Shown here: positions 26,933 to 34,916 of the stretch, piece by piece
Layout of the letters: every line of letters begins with the position of its first letter
Numbering within the stretch: position 1 is the first letter of the stretch
Source of the DNA: Pseudomonas salomonii
GTDB taxonomy: Bacteria > Pseudomonadota > Gammaproteobacteria > Pseudomonadales > Pseudomonadaceae
Assembly (NCBI RefSeq): GCF_900107155.1
Contig: NZ_FNOX01000003.1
Coordinates: 310,001-374,000 of the forward strand
Length of the DNA stretch: 64,000 bases
Direction: 5' to 3'
Program-made: the position numbers and the translations under genes
The notes under the pieces: generated by a model
Seen by the model: the letters and a program-made list of their open reading frames with translations, nothing else
Told to the model about the DNA's origin: nothing
Database searches by the model: none

Positions 26933-26943
26933 AGGACGCCCCC

Positions 26944-27513
26944 ATGCGCCTGTTCCGCATTCTGAGCTTCATGTTGGTGGTGGTCGCTCCTTCGGCATTT
27001 GCCGACAGCCCGTACCTGGTGGAAATGATCCTGGTGCGCCAGAACGCCGAGCCGGTGATCAATAGCCGCGCTGCGCCGGAAAACTGGGATGCCGGCGCGG
27101 CGCGGCTGCCGACCGACAGGCTCAGCCCACCGCGGCTGGGCAACATCGTCGACAAGCTGAGTGCGGACAACAGTTACACCGTATTGCTGCACCGCGCCTG
27201 GGATCAGAACCTGGGCGAGCAACCGGTGAAGCTGGCCATTACCGATGGCCAGGAGCAGTTCGGCCAGTTCCCCATCGAAGGCACGCTGAACCTGCAGTTG
27301 GGGCGCTTTACCGATATCGACGCGGATTTCTGGATCAACCGGTTCGACGCCAACGGCAGCGTGATTGCCAGCGAACACTTGAGCCAGCAAGACGTGCGCA
27401 CCAAGAACAACCAGCTCAATTACCTGGATGGCGGCCACTTGGCGCTGCTGATCAAGATCACGTCGCTGACCGCCAAACCACCCAGTGCGCCACCGCCCGA
27501 CATTCAGGACTGA
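26944..27513 (+). CDS. csiV: CsiV family periplasmic protein
   Basis: A 189-residue protein with a signal peptide (MRLFRILSFMLVVVAPSAFA). The mature part starts SPYLVEMILVRQN, the beginning shared with CsiV-type proteins, which affect cell shape through peptidoglycan synthesis in Vibrio. In Pseudomonas the function is not established. The ATG at 26944 follows GAAGGAC. The place directly after mfd matches P. aeruginosa. Confidence 0.75.
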   Translation: MRLFRILSFMLVVVAPSAFADSPYLVEMILVRQNAEPVINSRAAPENWDAGAARLPTDRLSPPRLGNIVDKLSADNSYTVLLHRAWDQNLGEQPVKLAITDGQEQFGQFPIEGTLNLQLGRFTDIDADFWINRFDANGSVIASEHLSQQDVRTKNNQLNYLDGGHLALLIKITSLTAKPPSAPPPDIQD

Positions 27514-27522
27514 TCCAGCGCC

Positions 27523-30213
27523 ATGCCCCTGACGTCGTCGTTGACCAAACCCCTGGCCCCTTCGTGGGCCAATCGCTTTAAAGAGCAAAGCCTTGAGCGC
27601 GGGCGGCGCTACGCCCTGGAAAACCGCGTGCGCATCGTCGAGTCCGGCGACAGCACCATCATCGCCAGCTGCGAAGGCTCGGGCGGCAATGTTTACCGAC
27701 AAACCATCTCGCTGCGCGAATCGGCCAAGGGCACGCTGATCCTGGTGGACAGCCGCTGCACCTGCCCGGTACACACCAACTGCAAACACATCGCGGCCGT
27801 GCTGCTCAAGGTCCAGGAAACCCTGGCTTACCCGGCCGCTGCGCAAGATGCCGAACTGTTGGAAAGACTCCAGGCCGTGCTGGATAACCGCGTGGTGCTG
27901 CCACAAGTGGTTATGGAAGAGGTGCGGCCGGTGCCGCGCCTGTGGCTGGCCAGCGTGGAGTTCAGCGCGTTTGAACCGCGTAATGGCAAGATGCAGCGCT
28001 ATATCCAGCACCGTGCGGCGCTGTCGTTCAATTACCTGGGCAACTATGTCAGCGGGCAAAAAAACGCCGACATCATCGTGCGCCAGGAAACCCAGAGCCT
28101 GCGCATCAAGCGCCATCCGGAGCTGGAGCAACCCTATCGCGAACAACTGCGCCTGCTGGGCTTCAAGATCGCCACGCGCCAGAGCAAGGCATTGCCGGAG
28201 AGCGCCGGCGAGCTGTTCGAACTGGTCAATGACAGTGCGTGGCTGAACTTCACGCTCAACGCCTCGCCGACCTTGCGCGCCGAGGGTTGGGAGCTGCAAA
28301 TAGAAGAAGATTTCGGTTTCGACCTCAGTGCCGTCGATGACTGGTACGCCACCGTCGATGAAGGCCCGGAACGCGACTGGTTCGACCTGGAGCTGGGGAT
28401 TATCGTCAATGGCGAGCGCCTGAGCCTGTTGCCGATTTTGCTCAACTTGATGCGTTCCCACACCGAAATCCTCAACCCGGAGAAGCTCGCCCGGCGCCGT
28501 GACGACGAGCTGATCCTGGTGAATATTCCCGGCCTGCCCAACGGCCATGGCCCGCTGCAAGTGGCGTTGCCCTACGGCCGGCTCAAGCCGGTGCTGGCCA
28601 CACTTGGCGAGTTTTACCTACAGGAAACCGGCACCACCAGCTTGCGTCTGGCCAAGGCCGATGCCATTCGCCTGAACCCGCTGGAAGACCTGCCGCTGCA
28701 ATGGGAAGGCGGCGAGAAGATCCGCAACTTCGCCCAGCGCCTGCGCGACATCAAGGACTTCACCTGCGTGGCGCCCGAAGGCCTGAACGCGACCTTGCGC
28801 CCGTACCAACTGGAAGGCTTGAGTTGGATGCAGTCGTTGCGCCAGCTCGATGTGGGCGGGATTCTTGCCGATGACATGGGCCTGGGCAAAACCCTGCAAA
28901 CCCTGGCGCATATTCTCAGCGAAAAAGCCGCCGGGCGCCTCGACCGACCGTGCATGGTGGTGATGCCCACCAGCCTGATTCCCAACTGGCTGGATGAAGC
29001 GGCGCACTTCACGCCGCAACTGCGGGTGCAGGCGCTATACGGCGCGGGTCGCAAGAAACATTTCGCCAACCTGCAGGACTATGACCTGCTGCTGACCACC
29101 TACGCGCTGCTGCCCAAAGACATCGACACCCTCGCCGCCCAGCCCTTGCACGTGCTGATCCTCGATGAAGCCCAGTACATCAAGAACCCCAACAGCAAGG
29201 CTGCCCAGGCCGCGCGCGAGCTCAATGCGCGCCAGCGCCTGTGCCTGAGCGGCACGCCGCTGGAAAACCACCTGGGCGAGCTGTGGTCGCTGTTCCATTT
29301 CCTGCTGCCGGGCTGGCTGGGAGACGTCAAAAGCTTCAACCGCGATTACCGCGTGCCCATCGAAAAGCGCGCCAGTGAGGTGCGCTTGCAGCACCTCAAC
29401 GGTCGGATCAAACCCTTCCTGCTGCGCCGCACCAAAGAGCAGGTGGCCACCGAGCTGCCGCCCAAGACCGAGATCATCCACTGGGTCGACCTCAACGAGG
29501 CCCAGCGCGACGTGTACGAAACCATGCGCCTGGCCATGGACAAGAAGGTGCGCGACGAAATCACCCGTAAAGGCGTGGCGCGCAGCCAGATCATCATTCT
29601 TGAGGCGCTGCTCAAACTGCGCCAGGTGTGCTGTGACCTGCGCCTGGTCAACGACGCCACCCTGCCCGCCCGCGGCAGCAGCTCGGGCAAACTCGACAGC
29701 CTGCTGGAGATGCTCGAAGAGCTGTTTGCCGAAGGGCGGCGGATATTGTTGTTCTCGCAGTTCACCTCGATGCTGAGCCTGATCGAAGCCGAGCTGAAAA
29801 AACGCGGCGTGCCCTACGCATTACTCACCGGCCAGACCCGCGACCGGCGCACGCCGGTGAAGGATTTCCAGAGCGGCAAACTGCAGATTTTTCTGATCAG
29901 CCTGAAGGCCGGCGGCGTCGGTTTGAACCTGACCGAGGCCGACACGGTGATCCACTATGACCCGTGGTGGAACCCGGCGACGGAAAACCAGGCGACCGAC
30001 CGTGCGTACCGCATCGGGCAGGAGAAGCCGGTGTTCGTGTACAAGATGATCGCGCGAGGCACGGTGGAGGAGAAAATCCAGCACCTGCAGAAGGAAAAGT
30101 CTGACCTGGCGGCGGGTGTGCTGGATGGGCGCACGACCGGGGATTGGCAGTTGGGTAATGAGGATATTGAGGCGTTGTTTGCGCCATTGCCCCATAAGCA
30201 AGAGAAGCGTTGA
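27523..30213 (+). CDS. SWIM zinc-finger/SNF2-type DEAD-box helicase
   Basis: An 896-residue Swi2/Snf2 family ATPase. The N-terminal SWIM finger has the CTCP-x4-CKH ligands at about residues 79-90. The motor shows motif I DDMGLGKTLQTL (about 449), motif II LILDEAQYIKN (about 545), SGTPLENHLGELW (motif III) and the C-terminal motifs SLKAGGVGLNLTEAD and DPWWNPATENQATDRAYRIGQ. Such proteins remodel nucleic acid-protein complexes, and the precise role in Pseudomonas is unknown. The position between csiV and nagZ differs from my recollection of P. aeruginosa, where a nucleoside phosphorylase gene stands there. Confidence 0.9.
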   Translation: MPLTSSLTKPLAPSWANRFKEQSLERGRRYALENRVRIVESGDSTIIASCEGSGGNVYRQTISLRESAKGTLILVDSRCTCPVHTNCKHIAAVLLKVQETLAYPAAAQDAELLERLQAVLDNRVVLPQVVMEEVRPVPRLWLASVEFSAFEPRNGKMQRYIQHRAALSFNYLGNYVSGQKNADIIVRQETQSLRIKRHPELEQPYREQLRLLGFKIATRQSKALPESAGELFELVNDSAWLNFTLNASPTLRAEGWELQIEEDFGFDLSAVDDWYATVDEGPERDWFDLELGIIVNGERLSLLPILLNLMRSHTEILNPEKLARRRDDELILVNIPGLPNGHGPLQVALPYGRLKPVLATLGEFYLQETGTTSLRLAKADAIRLNPLEDLPLQWEGGEKIRNFAQRLRDIKDFTCVAPEGLNATLRPYQLEGLSWMQSLRQLDVGGILADDMGLGKTLQTLAHILSEKAAGRLDRPCMVVMPTSLIPNWLDEAAHFTPQLRVQALYGAGRKKHFANLQDYDLLLTTYALLPKDIDTLAAQPLHVLILDEAQYIKNPNSKAAQAARELNARQRLCLSGTPLENHLGELWSLFHFLLPGWLGDVKSFNRDYRVPIEKRASEVRLQHLNGRIKPFLLRRTKEQVATELPPKTEIIHWVDLNEAQRDVYETMRLAMDKKVRDEITRKGVARSQIIILEALLKLRQVCCDLRLVNDATLPARGSSSGKLDSLLEMLEELFAEGRRILLFSQFTSMLSLIEAELKKRGVPYALLTGQTRDRRTPVKDFQSGKLQIFLISLKAGGVGLNLTEADTVIHYDPWWNPATENQATDRAYRIGQEKPVFVYKMIARGTVEEKIQHLQKEKSDLAAGVLDGRTTGDWQLGNEDIEALFAPLPHKQEKR

Positions 30214-30221
30214 CGGTTAGA

Positions 30222-30298
30222 TCGCTATCGCAGGCAAGCCAGCTCCCCCCTTGAACGTATTCACACATCAAAGGTAGGAGCTGGCTTGCCTGCGATGG
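30222..30298. repeat. REP pair of the second type
   Basis: tcgctatcgcaggcaagcca and its inverted counterpart gctggcttgcctgcgatggc, 8 bp after the helicase stop and before the convergent nagZ. Same type as 21521-21600. Confidence 0.8.
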
Positions 30299-30312
30299 CA
30301 GCGACGCGATAT

Positions 30313-31323
30313 TCAGTCGATCAACTGAGCATCGCGCAGCGCCGTGAGCGCAGTCAGCCAACGCGGATCCTGCTTGTACTCCGTCGAAGCAATCGCCTGC
30401 CCACGCATCCGCGCAATCCGCGCCGATGGCGCGACCTTCATGCGCTGCGCCGCCGTGAGTGCCAGCTCCGCAGCCGCCCGATCATTGCAGACCAAGCCCA
30501 TATCACAACCGGCCGTCAGCGCCGCTTCAATTCGACTGGCCGCATCACCGACCACATGCGCCCCCGCCATGGACAGGTCATCGCTGAAAATCACCCCATC
30601 AAATTGCAGCTCGCCGCGCAGAATGTTCTGCAACCAGCGACGCGAGAAACCGGCGGGTTGGGCGTCCACTTGCGGGTAAATAACGTGAGCCGGCATCACC
30701 GCCGCCAATTGCTTGCTCAGGCGTGCGAAAGGCACCAGGTCGTTCGCGCGAATCTGTTCCAGGCTGCGTTCGTCATTGGGAATCGCGACGTGGGAATCCG
30801 CCTCGGCCCAGCCATGGCCCGGGAAGTGTTTGCCGGTGGCCGCCATGCCGGCGCTGTTCATACCGCGAATGAAGGCACCCGCGAGCACGGCAGCGCGCTC
30901 CGGGTCGCCTTCGAAGGAACGGGTGCCGACCACGGCGCTGCGTTGGTAGTCGAGGTCGAGCACCGGGGCGAAGCTCAGGTCAAGGCCGACCGCCAGCACT
31001 TCAGTGGCCATGACCCAGCCGCACTGCTCGGCCAGGTATTCGGCATTCGGCTTATCCGCCAGCAGACGCATGGCCGGCAGGCGTACAAAACCCTGACGCA
31101 GGCGCTGCACACGACCGCCTTCCTGATCGACCGCCAGCAGCAGGTCGGGGCGCACCGCGCGAATCGCCGCGCTCAGCTCGCGCACCTGGCGTGGATGCTC
31201 GATATTGCGCGCAAAAATGATCAACCCGCCGACTTCAGGCTGGCGCAACAACTGGCGATCCTCGGCCGTCAGCCAAGTGCCGGCCACATCGACCATTAAC
31301 GAACCTTGCAGGGCAGCAGTCAT
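30313..31323 (-). CDS. nagZ: Beta-N-acetylhexosaminidase NagZ
   Basis: A 336-residue cytoplasmic glycosidase (GH3) that removes N-acetylglucosamine from anhydromuropeptides in cell-wall recycling; its product can trigger AmpR-controlled beta-lactamase expression. The signature KHFPGHGWAEADSHVAIP contains the catalytic histidine loop, and the nucleophile aspartate lies in VIFSDDLSMAG. There is no signal peptide. The ATG follows AAGGAAGG. Its place beside psrA matches P. aeruginosa. Confidence 0.94.
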   Translation of the reverse strand: MTAALQGSLMVDVAGTWLTAEDRQLLRQPEVGGLIIFARNIEHPRQVRELSAAIRAVRPDLLLAVDQEGGRVQRLRQGFVRLPAMRLLADKPNAEYLAEQCGWVMATEVLAVGLDLSFAPVLDLDYQRSAVVGTRSFEGDPERAAVLAGAFIRGMNSAGMAATGKHFPGHGWAEADSHVAIPNDERSLEQIRANDLVPFARLSKQLAAVMPAHVIYPQVDAQPAGFSRRWLQNILRGELQFDGVIFSDDLSMAGAHVVGDAASRIEAALTAGCDMGLVCNDRAAAELALTAAQRMKVAPSARIARMRGQAIASTEYKQDPRWLTALTALRDAQLID

Positions 31324-31347
31324 AAACCTTCCTTAAATAACGCACAC

Positions 31348-31396
31348 AACCCGTTGCCCTCACCTGGCGCGAAAAGCGCGGTGAGCACAACGGGTT
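31348..31396. other. Long stem-loop between psrA and nagZ
   Basis: Arms aacccgttg (31348-31356) and caacgggtt (31388-31396) pair over 9 bp, an inner ctcacc/ggtgag stem adds 6 bp and a gcgc/gcgc tip adds 4. There is no T-run, so it is either a Rho-independent-like end of psrA lacking a U tail or a structured nagZ leader, 25 bp before the nagZ start. Confidence 0.6.
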
Positions 31397-31457
31397 GCGA
31401 GTAAATAGCTGAAATCGGCATGGCGGCTAGCTTAGCCGCCGCGCACACCTGGGGCAA

Positions 31458-32165
31458 TCACGCCTTGGCGACGGCCGGCGTCGACTTGCTGCGCGGGCGC
31501 AGTTGCGCGGCGGCCATGGCCGGGTCGGTCACGCCGGTTTCGGCGCGCATGCCGGCGGCAAGGAACGGCACCATCAGGCGCATCACTTGCTCGATGGAAG
31601 TGTTGACGCCGAAATCGGTTTCGGCAATCGCGCGTAAGGCCTTGATGCCGGACATGCTGAAGGCGGCGGCGCCGAGCATGAAGTGCACACGCCAGAACAG
31701 TTCGATCGGCGGAATACGCGGAGCGGCTTCGTTAACCAGCAGCATGTATCGGCGGAACACCTTGCCGTACATGTCTTCCAGATAACGGCGCAAGTGACCC
31801 TGGCTCTGGCTGAAGGCCAGCCCTAACAGGCGCATGAAGATCGACAGGTCATTGCCGCTGCGCGGTTGAACCACCAGCGCTTGCTCAACCAGGATTTCCA
31901 GCAGGTCTTCCAGGCTTGGCTTGTTTTCGGGCTTGGTCTGGCGACGCTCCAGCTCACGGTCGAGGCTGGCACAGAACGGCCCCAGGAAGCGTGAGAACAC
32001 CGCCTGGATCAGGGCTTTTTTCGAGCCGAAATGATAGTTCACGGCGGCGAGGTTAACCCCAGCCTTGCTGGTGATCAGCCGCAATGAAGTTTCCGCAAAT
32101 CCTTTTTCCGCGAACAATTGCTCGGCAGCATCGAGAATGCGTTCAACGGTTTCCGACTGGGCCAT
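31458..32165 (-). CDS. psrA: TetR-family fatty-acid-responsive regulator PsrA
   Basis: A 235-residue regulator. The N-terminal TetR helix-turn-helix (VERILDAAEQLFAEKGFAET then VNLAAVNYHFGSKKALI) is followed by a long-chain-fatty-acid binding domain. PsrA activates rpoS and represses its own gene and beta-oxidation genes; fatty acids release it from DNA. The ATG at 32165 follows GGAG; the frame is open six codons further. Two PsrA boxes lie directly upstream, which fits autorepression. fadBA, a known target in this genus, is in the same window, as is the RpoS regulator rssB. Confidence 0.93.
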   Translation of the reverse strand: MAQSETVERILDAAEQLFAEKGFAETSLRLITSKAGVNLAAVNYHFGSKKALIQAVFSRFLGPFCASLDRELERRQTKPENKPSLEDLLEILVEQALVVQPRSGNDLSIFMRLLGLAFSQSQGHLRRYLEDMYGKVFRRYMLLVNEAAPRIPPIELFWRVHFMLGAAAFSMSGIKALRAIAETDFGVNTSIEQVMRLMVPFLAAGMRAETGVTDPAMAAAQLRPRSKSTPAVAKA

Positions 32166-32180
32166 GGCTACTCCGCCTGA

Positions 32181-32194
32181 CAAACACTTGTTTG
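32181..32194. promoter_or_regulatory. PsrA box 1
   Basis: CAAAC-ACTT-GTTTG matches the known PsrA pattern (G/C)AAAC-N2-4-GTTT(G/C) exactly, 16 bp before the psrA start. Confidence 0.8.
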
Positions 32195-32207
32195 AAACAT
32201 ACGTTTC
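32194..32207. promoter_or_regulatory. PsrA box 2
   Basis: GAAAC-ATAC-GTTTC also matches the PsrA pattern exactly and shares its first base with box 1, so the two sites are fused back to back. Confidence 0.75.
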
Positions 32208-32383
32208 AGGATGTGTCTTGTCAAGCCTGCGAGTCCGTTTTCCGGCCGGGCAGTCATCTATTTCATCGCTATTTAATCACATCCTTCGCGCCCTGTAGGC
32301 AGCGCTGTCTATGCCTTGCAGGAAGAGTGGCAGACGACCGTCCAGCGGCGTGCCAAAAAAGGATGATTGCCAAGCGCAGTTCA

Positions 32384-32399
32384 CTGTATATAATCCCAG
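32384..32399. promoter_or_regulatory. LexA box 1 (imperfect)
   Basis: CTGT-N8-CCAG, one mismatch to the CTGT-N8-ACAG SOS consensus, 3 bp before the perfect box. Confidence 0.65.
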
Positions 32400-32402
32400 T
32401 CA

Positions 32403-32418
32403 CTGTATAAAAAGACAG
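32403..32418. promoter_or_regulatory. LexA box 2 (perfect)
   Basis: CTGT-ATAAAAAG-ACAG, a perfect SOS box ending 10 bp before the lexA ATG, expected for lexA autoregulation and SOS control of sulA. Confidence 0.9.
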
Positions 32419-32428
32419 AGCGATCAAC

Positions 32429-33037
32429 ATGCTAAAACTGACGCCACGCCAAGCTGAGATTCTGGCTTTTATCAAGCGCTGCCTCGACGACAACGGCTAC
32501 CCGCCGACACGAGCGGAAATTGCGCTGGAACTGGGGTTCAAGTCCCCCAACGCCGCCGAAGAACACCTAAAGGCCCTCGCCCGCAAAGGCGCGATCGAGA
32601 TGACCCCGGGTGCTTCACGCGGTATTCGTATCCCTGGCTTTGAAGCCAAGGCCGACGAATCGACCCTGCCGATCATCGGCCGCGTCGCCGCCGGTGCGCC
32701 GATCCTGGCGCAGCAGCACGTCGAAGAGTCCTGCAACATCAACCCGACCTTCTTCCATCCGCGTGCCGACTACCTGTTGCGCGTACACGGCATGAGCATG
32801 AAGGACGTGGGCATTTTCGACGGTGATCTGCTGGCCGTCCACACCACCCGCGAAGCCCGTAATGGCCAGATCGTCGTTGCCCGTATCGGCGATGAAGTCA
32901 CCGTCAAACGCTTCAAGCGTGAAGGCAGCAAGGTCTGGCTTATGGCCGAGAACCCTGAGTTCGCCCCGATTGAAGTGAACCTGAAAGATCAGGACCTGGT
33001 GATCGAAGGCTTGAGCGTCGGCGTCATTCGCCGCTAA
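32429..33037 (+). CDS. lexA: SOS repressor LexA
   Basis: A 202-residue repressor. The N-terminal winged helix ([28 protein letters not shown]) binds SOS boxes. The self-cleavage site is Ala88-Gly89 in RVAAGAP, with catalytic Ser123 (GMSMKD) and Lys160 (VTVKRF). All key residues are present. Two SOS boxes precede it and sulA follows 10 bp downstream, forming the usual Pseudomonas lexA-sulA operon. Confidence 0.97.
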   Translation: MLKLTPRQAEILAFIKRCLDDNGYPPTRAEIALELGFKSPNAAEEHLKALARKGAIEMTPGASRGIRIPGFEAKADESTLPIIGRVAAGAPILAQQHVEESCNINPTFFHPRADYLLRVHGMSMKDVGIFDGDLLAVHTTREARNGQIVVARIGDEVTVKRFKREGSKVWLMAENPEFAPIEVNLKDQDLVIEGLSVGVIRR

Positions 33038-33047
33038 AGGAGGCACC

Positions 33048-33521
33048 ATGCAGCTCGTGCACACACCGCAACACACACAACTGTCGCTGTTCGAGGCCTT
33101 TATGGCCCAACCCCTTGCGCCCATCCTCAAGGAAACGATCGAAGCCCCCTGGGGCTCCGAACCTGAGGCGTTCAGTGAGCTGTCGTTGCGCGGTGCTGCC
33201 GGGAGCTGCCTGAGCCTGCTGGCGCCGATCCTTCGCGAATTGAGCGAGGAGCAGGACGCACGCTGGCTGACGCTGATCGCCCCGCCCGCCAGCCTGACCC
33301 AGGCCTGGCTGCGGGACGCCGGCCTCAACCGTGAGCGCATCCTGCTGCTGCAACCACGCGGCGCGCAAAGTGCTCAGCAACTGACGTGCGAGGCCTTGCG
33401 CCTGGGGCGCAGCCATACGGTGGTGAGCTGGTTGAACCCGCTGAATGCGGCCGCCAAGCAACAGCTGATCAGCGCCGCACGTACGGGCGATGCGCAGAGT
33501 TTGAATATTCGATTGGGGTAA
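33048..33521 (+). CDS. sulA: SOS cell-division inhibitor SulA
   Basis: A 157-residue RecA-fold-like protein that blocks FtsZ polymerisation after DNA damage. The family stretches LSLRGAAGSCLSLLAPILREL, WLTLIAPPASLTQAWLRDAG and SHTVVSWLNPL are visible (described here in shortened form where long). The ATG follows AAAGGAGG, a strong site, 10 bp after lexA, so the two are co-transcribed. No Lon gene is in the window. Confidence 0.92.
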   Translation: MQLVHTPQHTQLSLFEAFMAQPLAPILKETIEAPWGSEPEAFSELSLRGAAGSCLSLLAPILRELSEEQDARWLTLIAPPASLTQAWLRDAGLNRERILLLQPRGAQSAQQLTCEALRLGRSHTVVSWLNPLNAAAKQQLISAARTGDAQSLNIRLG

Positions 33522-33551
33522 TGCGGCCTGATGCAGGCCAGCCCTGTGGAC

Positions 33552-33752
33552 GGGCTTGTTGTGGCAGGCGAGCTTGTTGTGGCGAGCGAGCTTGCCCCGC
33601 GTTGGGCTGCGCAGCAGCCCCAAAAACCAGGCACCGTGGAATACCTGATACACCGCATTAAAATATTTCAGGGCCGCTTCGCAGCCCAACGCGGGCCAAG
33701 CCCGCTCACCACAAAAAACCTGCTCACCACAAAAAAAGCCTGCTCACCACGC
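33552..33752. repeat. Large palindromic repeat of a third type, copy 1
   Basis: The left arm has two gcttgttgtggc units followed by cgagcttgccccgcgttggg and the right arm is the inverse (cagcccaacgcgggccaagc, then three ctcaccaca units with A-runs). The extra unit on the right suggests local amplification. A related element stands at 47049-47210. Confidence 0.75.
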
Positions 33753-33773
33753 AAGCACGCTCATCGCGAAGAC

Positions 33774-34049
33774 TCAGTGAAGCACTCGCGGCCCATCTTC
33801 CTTCTCCGGCTCGCCTTCGGCCAGGCGACCAGCCATCTGCACACCAACGCTCAACATGGCTTTCGCCACTTCCACGTGCTGGCCTTGCAAGAACGCCTTA
33901 GCGTCCTCGGAAAAATCCAAAATAACCAGAGAACCCTCGTCCTCAGCCCGGCGCAGCTCGATTCGGCCGTCAGGCAGTTCAACAATTTCCAGAAAGGACG
34001 TTGGCATATAAGTCTGTTCTCCACGAAAGGCCGGGATTATATCAGTCAT
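33774..34049 (-). CDS. Small conserved protein of unknown function
   Basis: A 91-residue protein (MTDIIPAFRGEQTYMPTSFL and onward) predicted to be soluble, with a beta-rich first half (FLEIVELPDGRIELRR; SLVILDF) and a helical C-terminal part (AKAFLQGQHVEVAKAMLSVG). It resembles the hypothetical gene found after sulA in P. aeruginosa. A start at 34007 (MPTSF) is also possible: a TATAAT hexamer lies at 34036-34041, which would put transcription start after the first ATG. I do not know a function. Confidence 0.7.
   Translation of the reverse strand: MTDIIPAFRGEQTYMPTSFLEIVELPDGRIELRRAEDEGSLVILDFSEDAKAFLQGQHVEVAKAMLSVGVQMAGRLAEGEPEKEDGPRVLH
34036..34041 (-). promoter_or_regulatory. Perfect -10 hexamer (TATAAT) inside the 5' end of the 33774-34049 gene
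   Basis: TATAAT on the minus strand lies 3-5 codons after the first ATG of the gene. No good -35 was found at 16-18 bp. It would support the shorter start at 34007. Confidence 0.35.
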
Positions 34050-34148
34050 CCACCCAGCCTCGCAGAGGATCTGAACAGGTTTCTTGGCGGCTTGATGAAT
34101 GGTGCTTATTGAGGCCTGCGCCGCACTTCCTGTCTAACTGGGTTCAAA

Positions 34149-34236
34149 TGTGGGAGCGGGCTTGCTCGCGAATGCGGAGTTTCAGTAAAGAATTCATTAC
34201 AGACCCACCGCATTCGCGAGCAAGCCCGCTCCCACA
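34149..34236. repeat. REPIN
   Basis: An 88-bp inverted REP pair, between two minus-strand genes (downstream of the DUF6586 gene). Confidence 0.9.
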
Positions 34237-34267
34237 GTTTTGATTCGTGTGTATCAGCAATAGCGCC

Positions 34268-34789
34268 TCAACACTCGTTCAAGCCTTCACGAAACCGCAA
34301 CGCCATCTTCTTCAGCGCCTGACGCCAGCTTTCCAGCTCCTCACGGCTCAGCGGCTTGGGCTCATCCTCTTCCAGCGCAACGGCCACGATCAGCGGCTGC
34401 GTCACATCGCCCTTGGGCACATGGGGGACACGCGGCGGTTGGAACATATCCGCATGCGCTTTGAGCAATCGCGCAACCCAACTGTCGGGGCTCTGGGCCA
34501 TTTCCACCAGTTCGGCCAATTCAGGAATCGCCATGCTGTCCAGCACTTCGCGGTTCATGATCATTTCTGCGCGTGGCGCGCCTGCCTGGGGCAAGCGGTA
34601 GAACCCGGCAATTTCATGGCACAGGCCCAGCAAAGCGCCATAGAGGTGGAACAACGCCGCCTCACGCCCGGCCTGGACCAGCGCGATGGCATTCATCTCC
34701 TTCCCTTCCTCGGCGCGGCCAAGGGCTTCCAGGGACAAACCCGCGAAGTAAATTTTCTGATTGGTACGGGTATAGAGTTCGTTGGCCAT
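34268..34789 (-). CDS. DUF6586 family protein
   Basis: A 173-residue, mainly helical cytoplasmic protein beginning MANELYTRTNQKIYFAGLSL. Conserved-looking parts are the helix EMNAIALVQAGREAALFHLY and VLDSMAIPELAELVEMAQ. It matches a family of unknown function found next to topA in pseudomonads. The frame is open 17 codons upstream, but GGAGACTGCC fits the ATG at 34789. A short spacing to the topA terminator suggests its own promoter. Confidence 0.78.
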   Translation of the reverse strand: MANELYTRTNQKIYFAGLSLEALGRAEEGKEMNAIALVQAGREAALFHLYGALLGLCHEIAGFYRLPQAGAPRAEMIMNREVLDSMAIPELAELVEMAQSPDSWVARLLKAHADMFQPPRVPHVPKGDVTQPLIVAVALEEDEPKPLSREELESWRQALKKMALRFREGLNEC

Positions 34790-34865
34790 AACGGCAGTCT
34801 CCACAACGAAATAAGCGTGATGCTGGCTGAACAGTGTCACGGATCAGCCAAGTTTCCTGCAAGCG

Positions 34866-34896
34866 CAAAAAAAGGCCGCCTTTTCAGGCGGCCTTT
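34866..34896 (-). terminator. Rho-independent terminator of topA
   Basis: aaggccgcc/ggcggcctt arms with a 6-base loop; read on the minus strand the stem ends in seven T residues, 21 bp after the topA stop. Confidence 0.9.
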
Positions 34897-34916
34897 GTAG
34901 TAGGCAGATCAGCCGA

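Noticed and set aside
26818..28560. 580-codon open frame antisense across mfd, csiV and the helicase
   Set aside because: Runs across three genes on the other strand and shows no domain.
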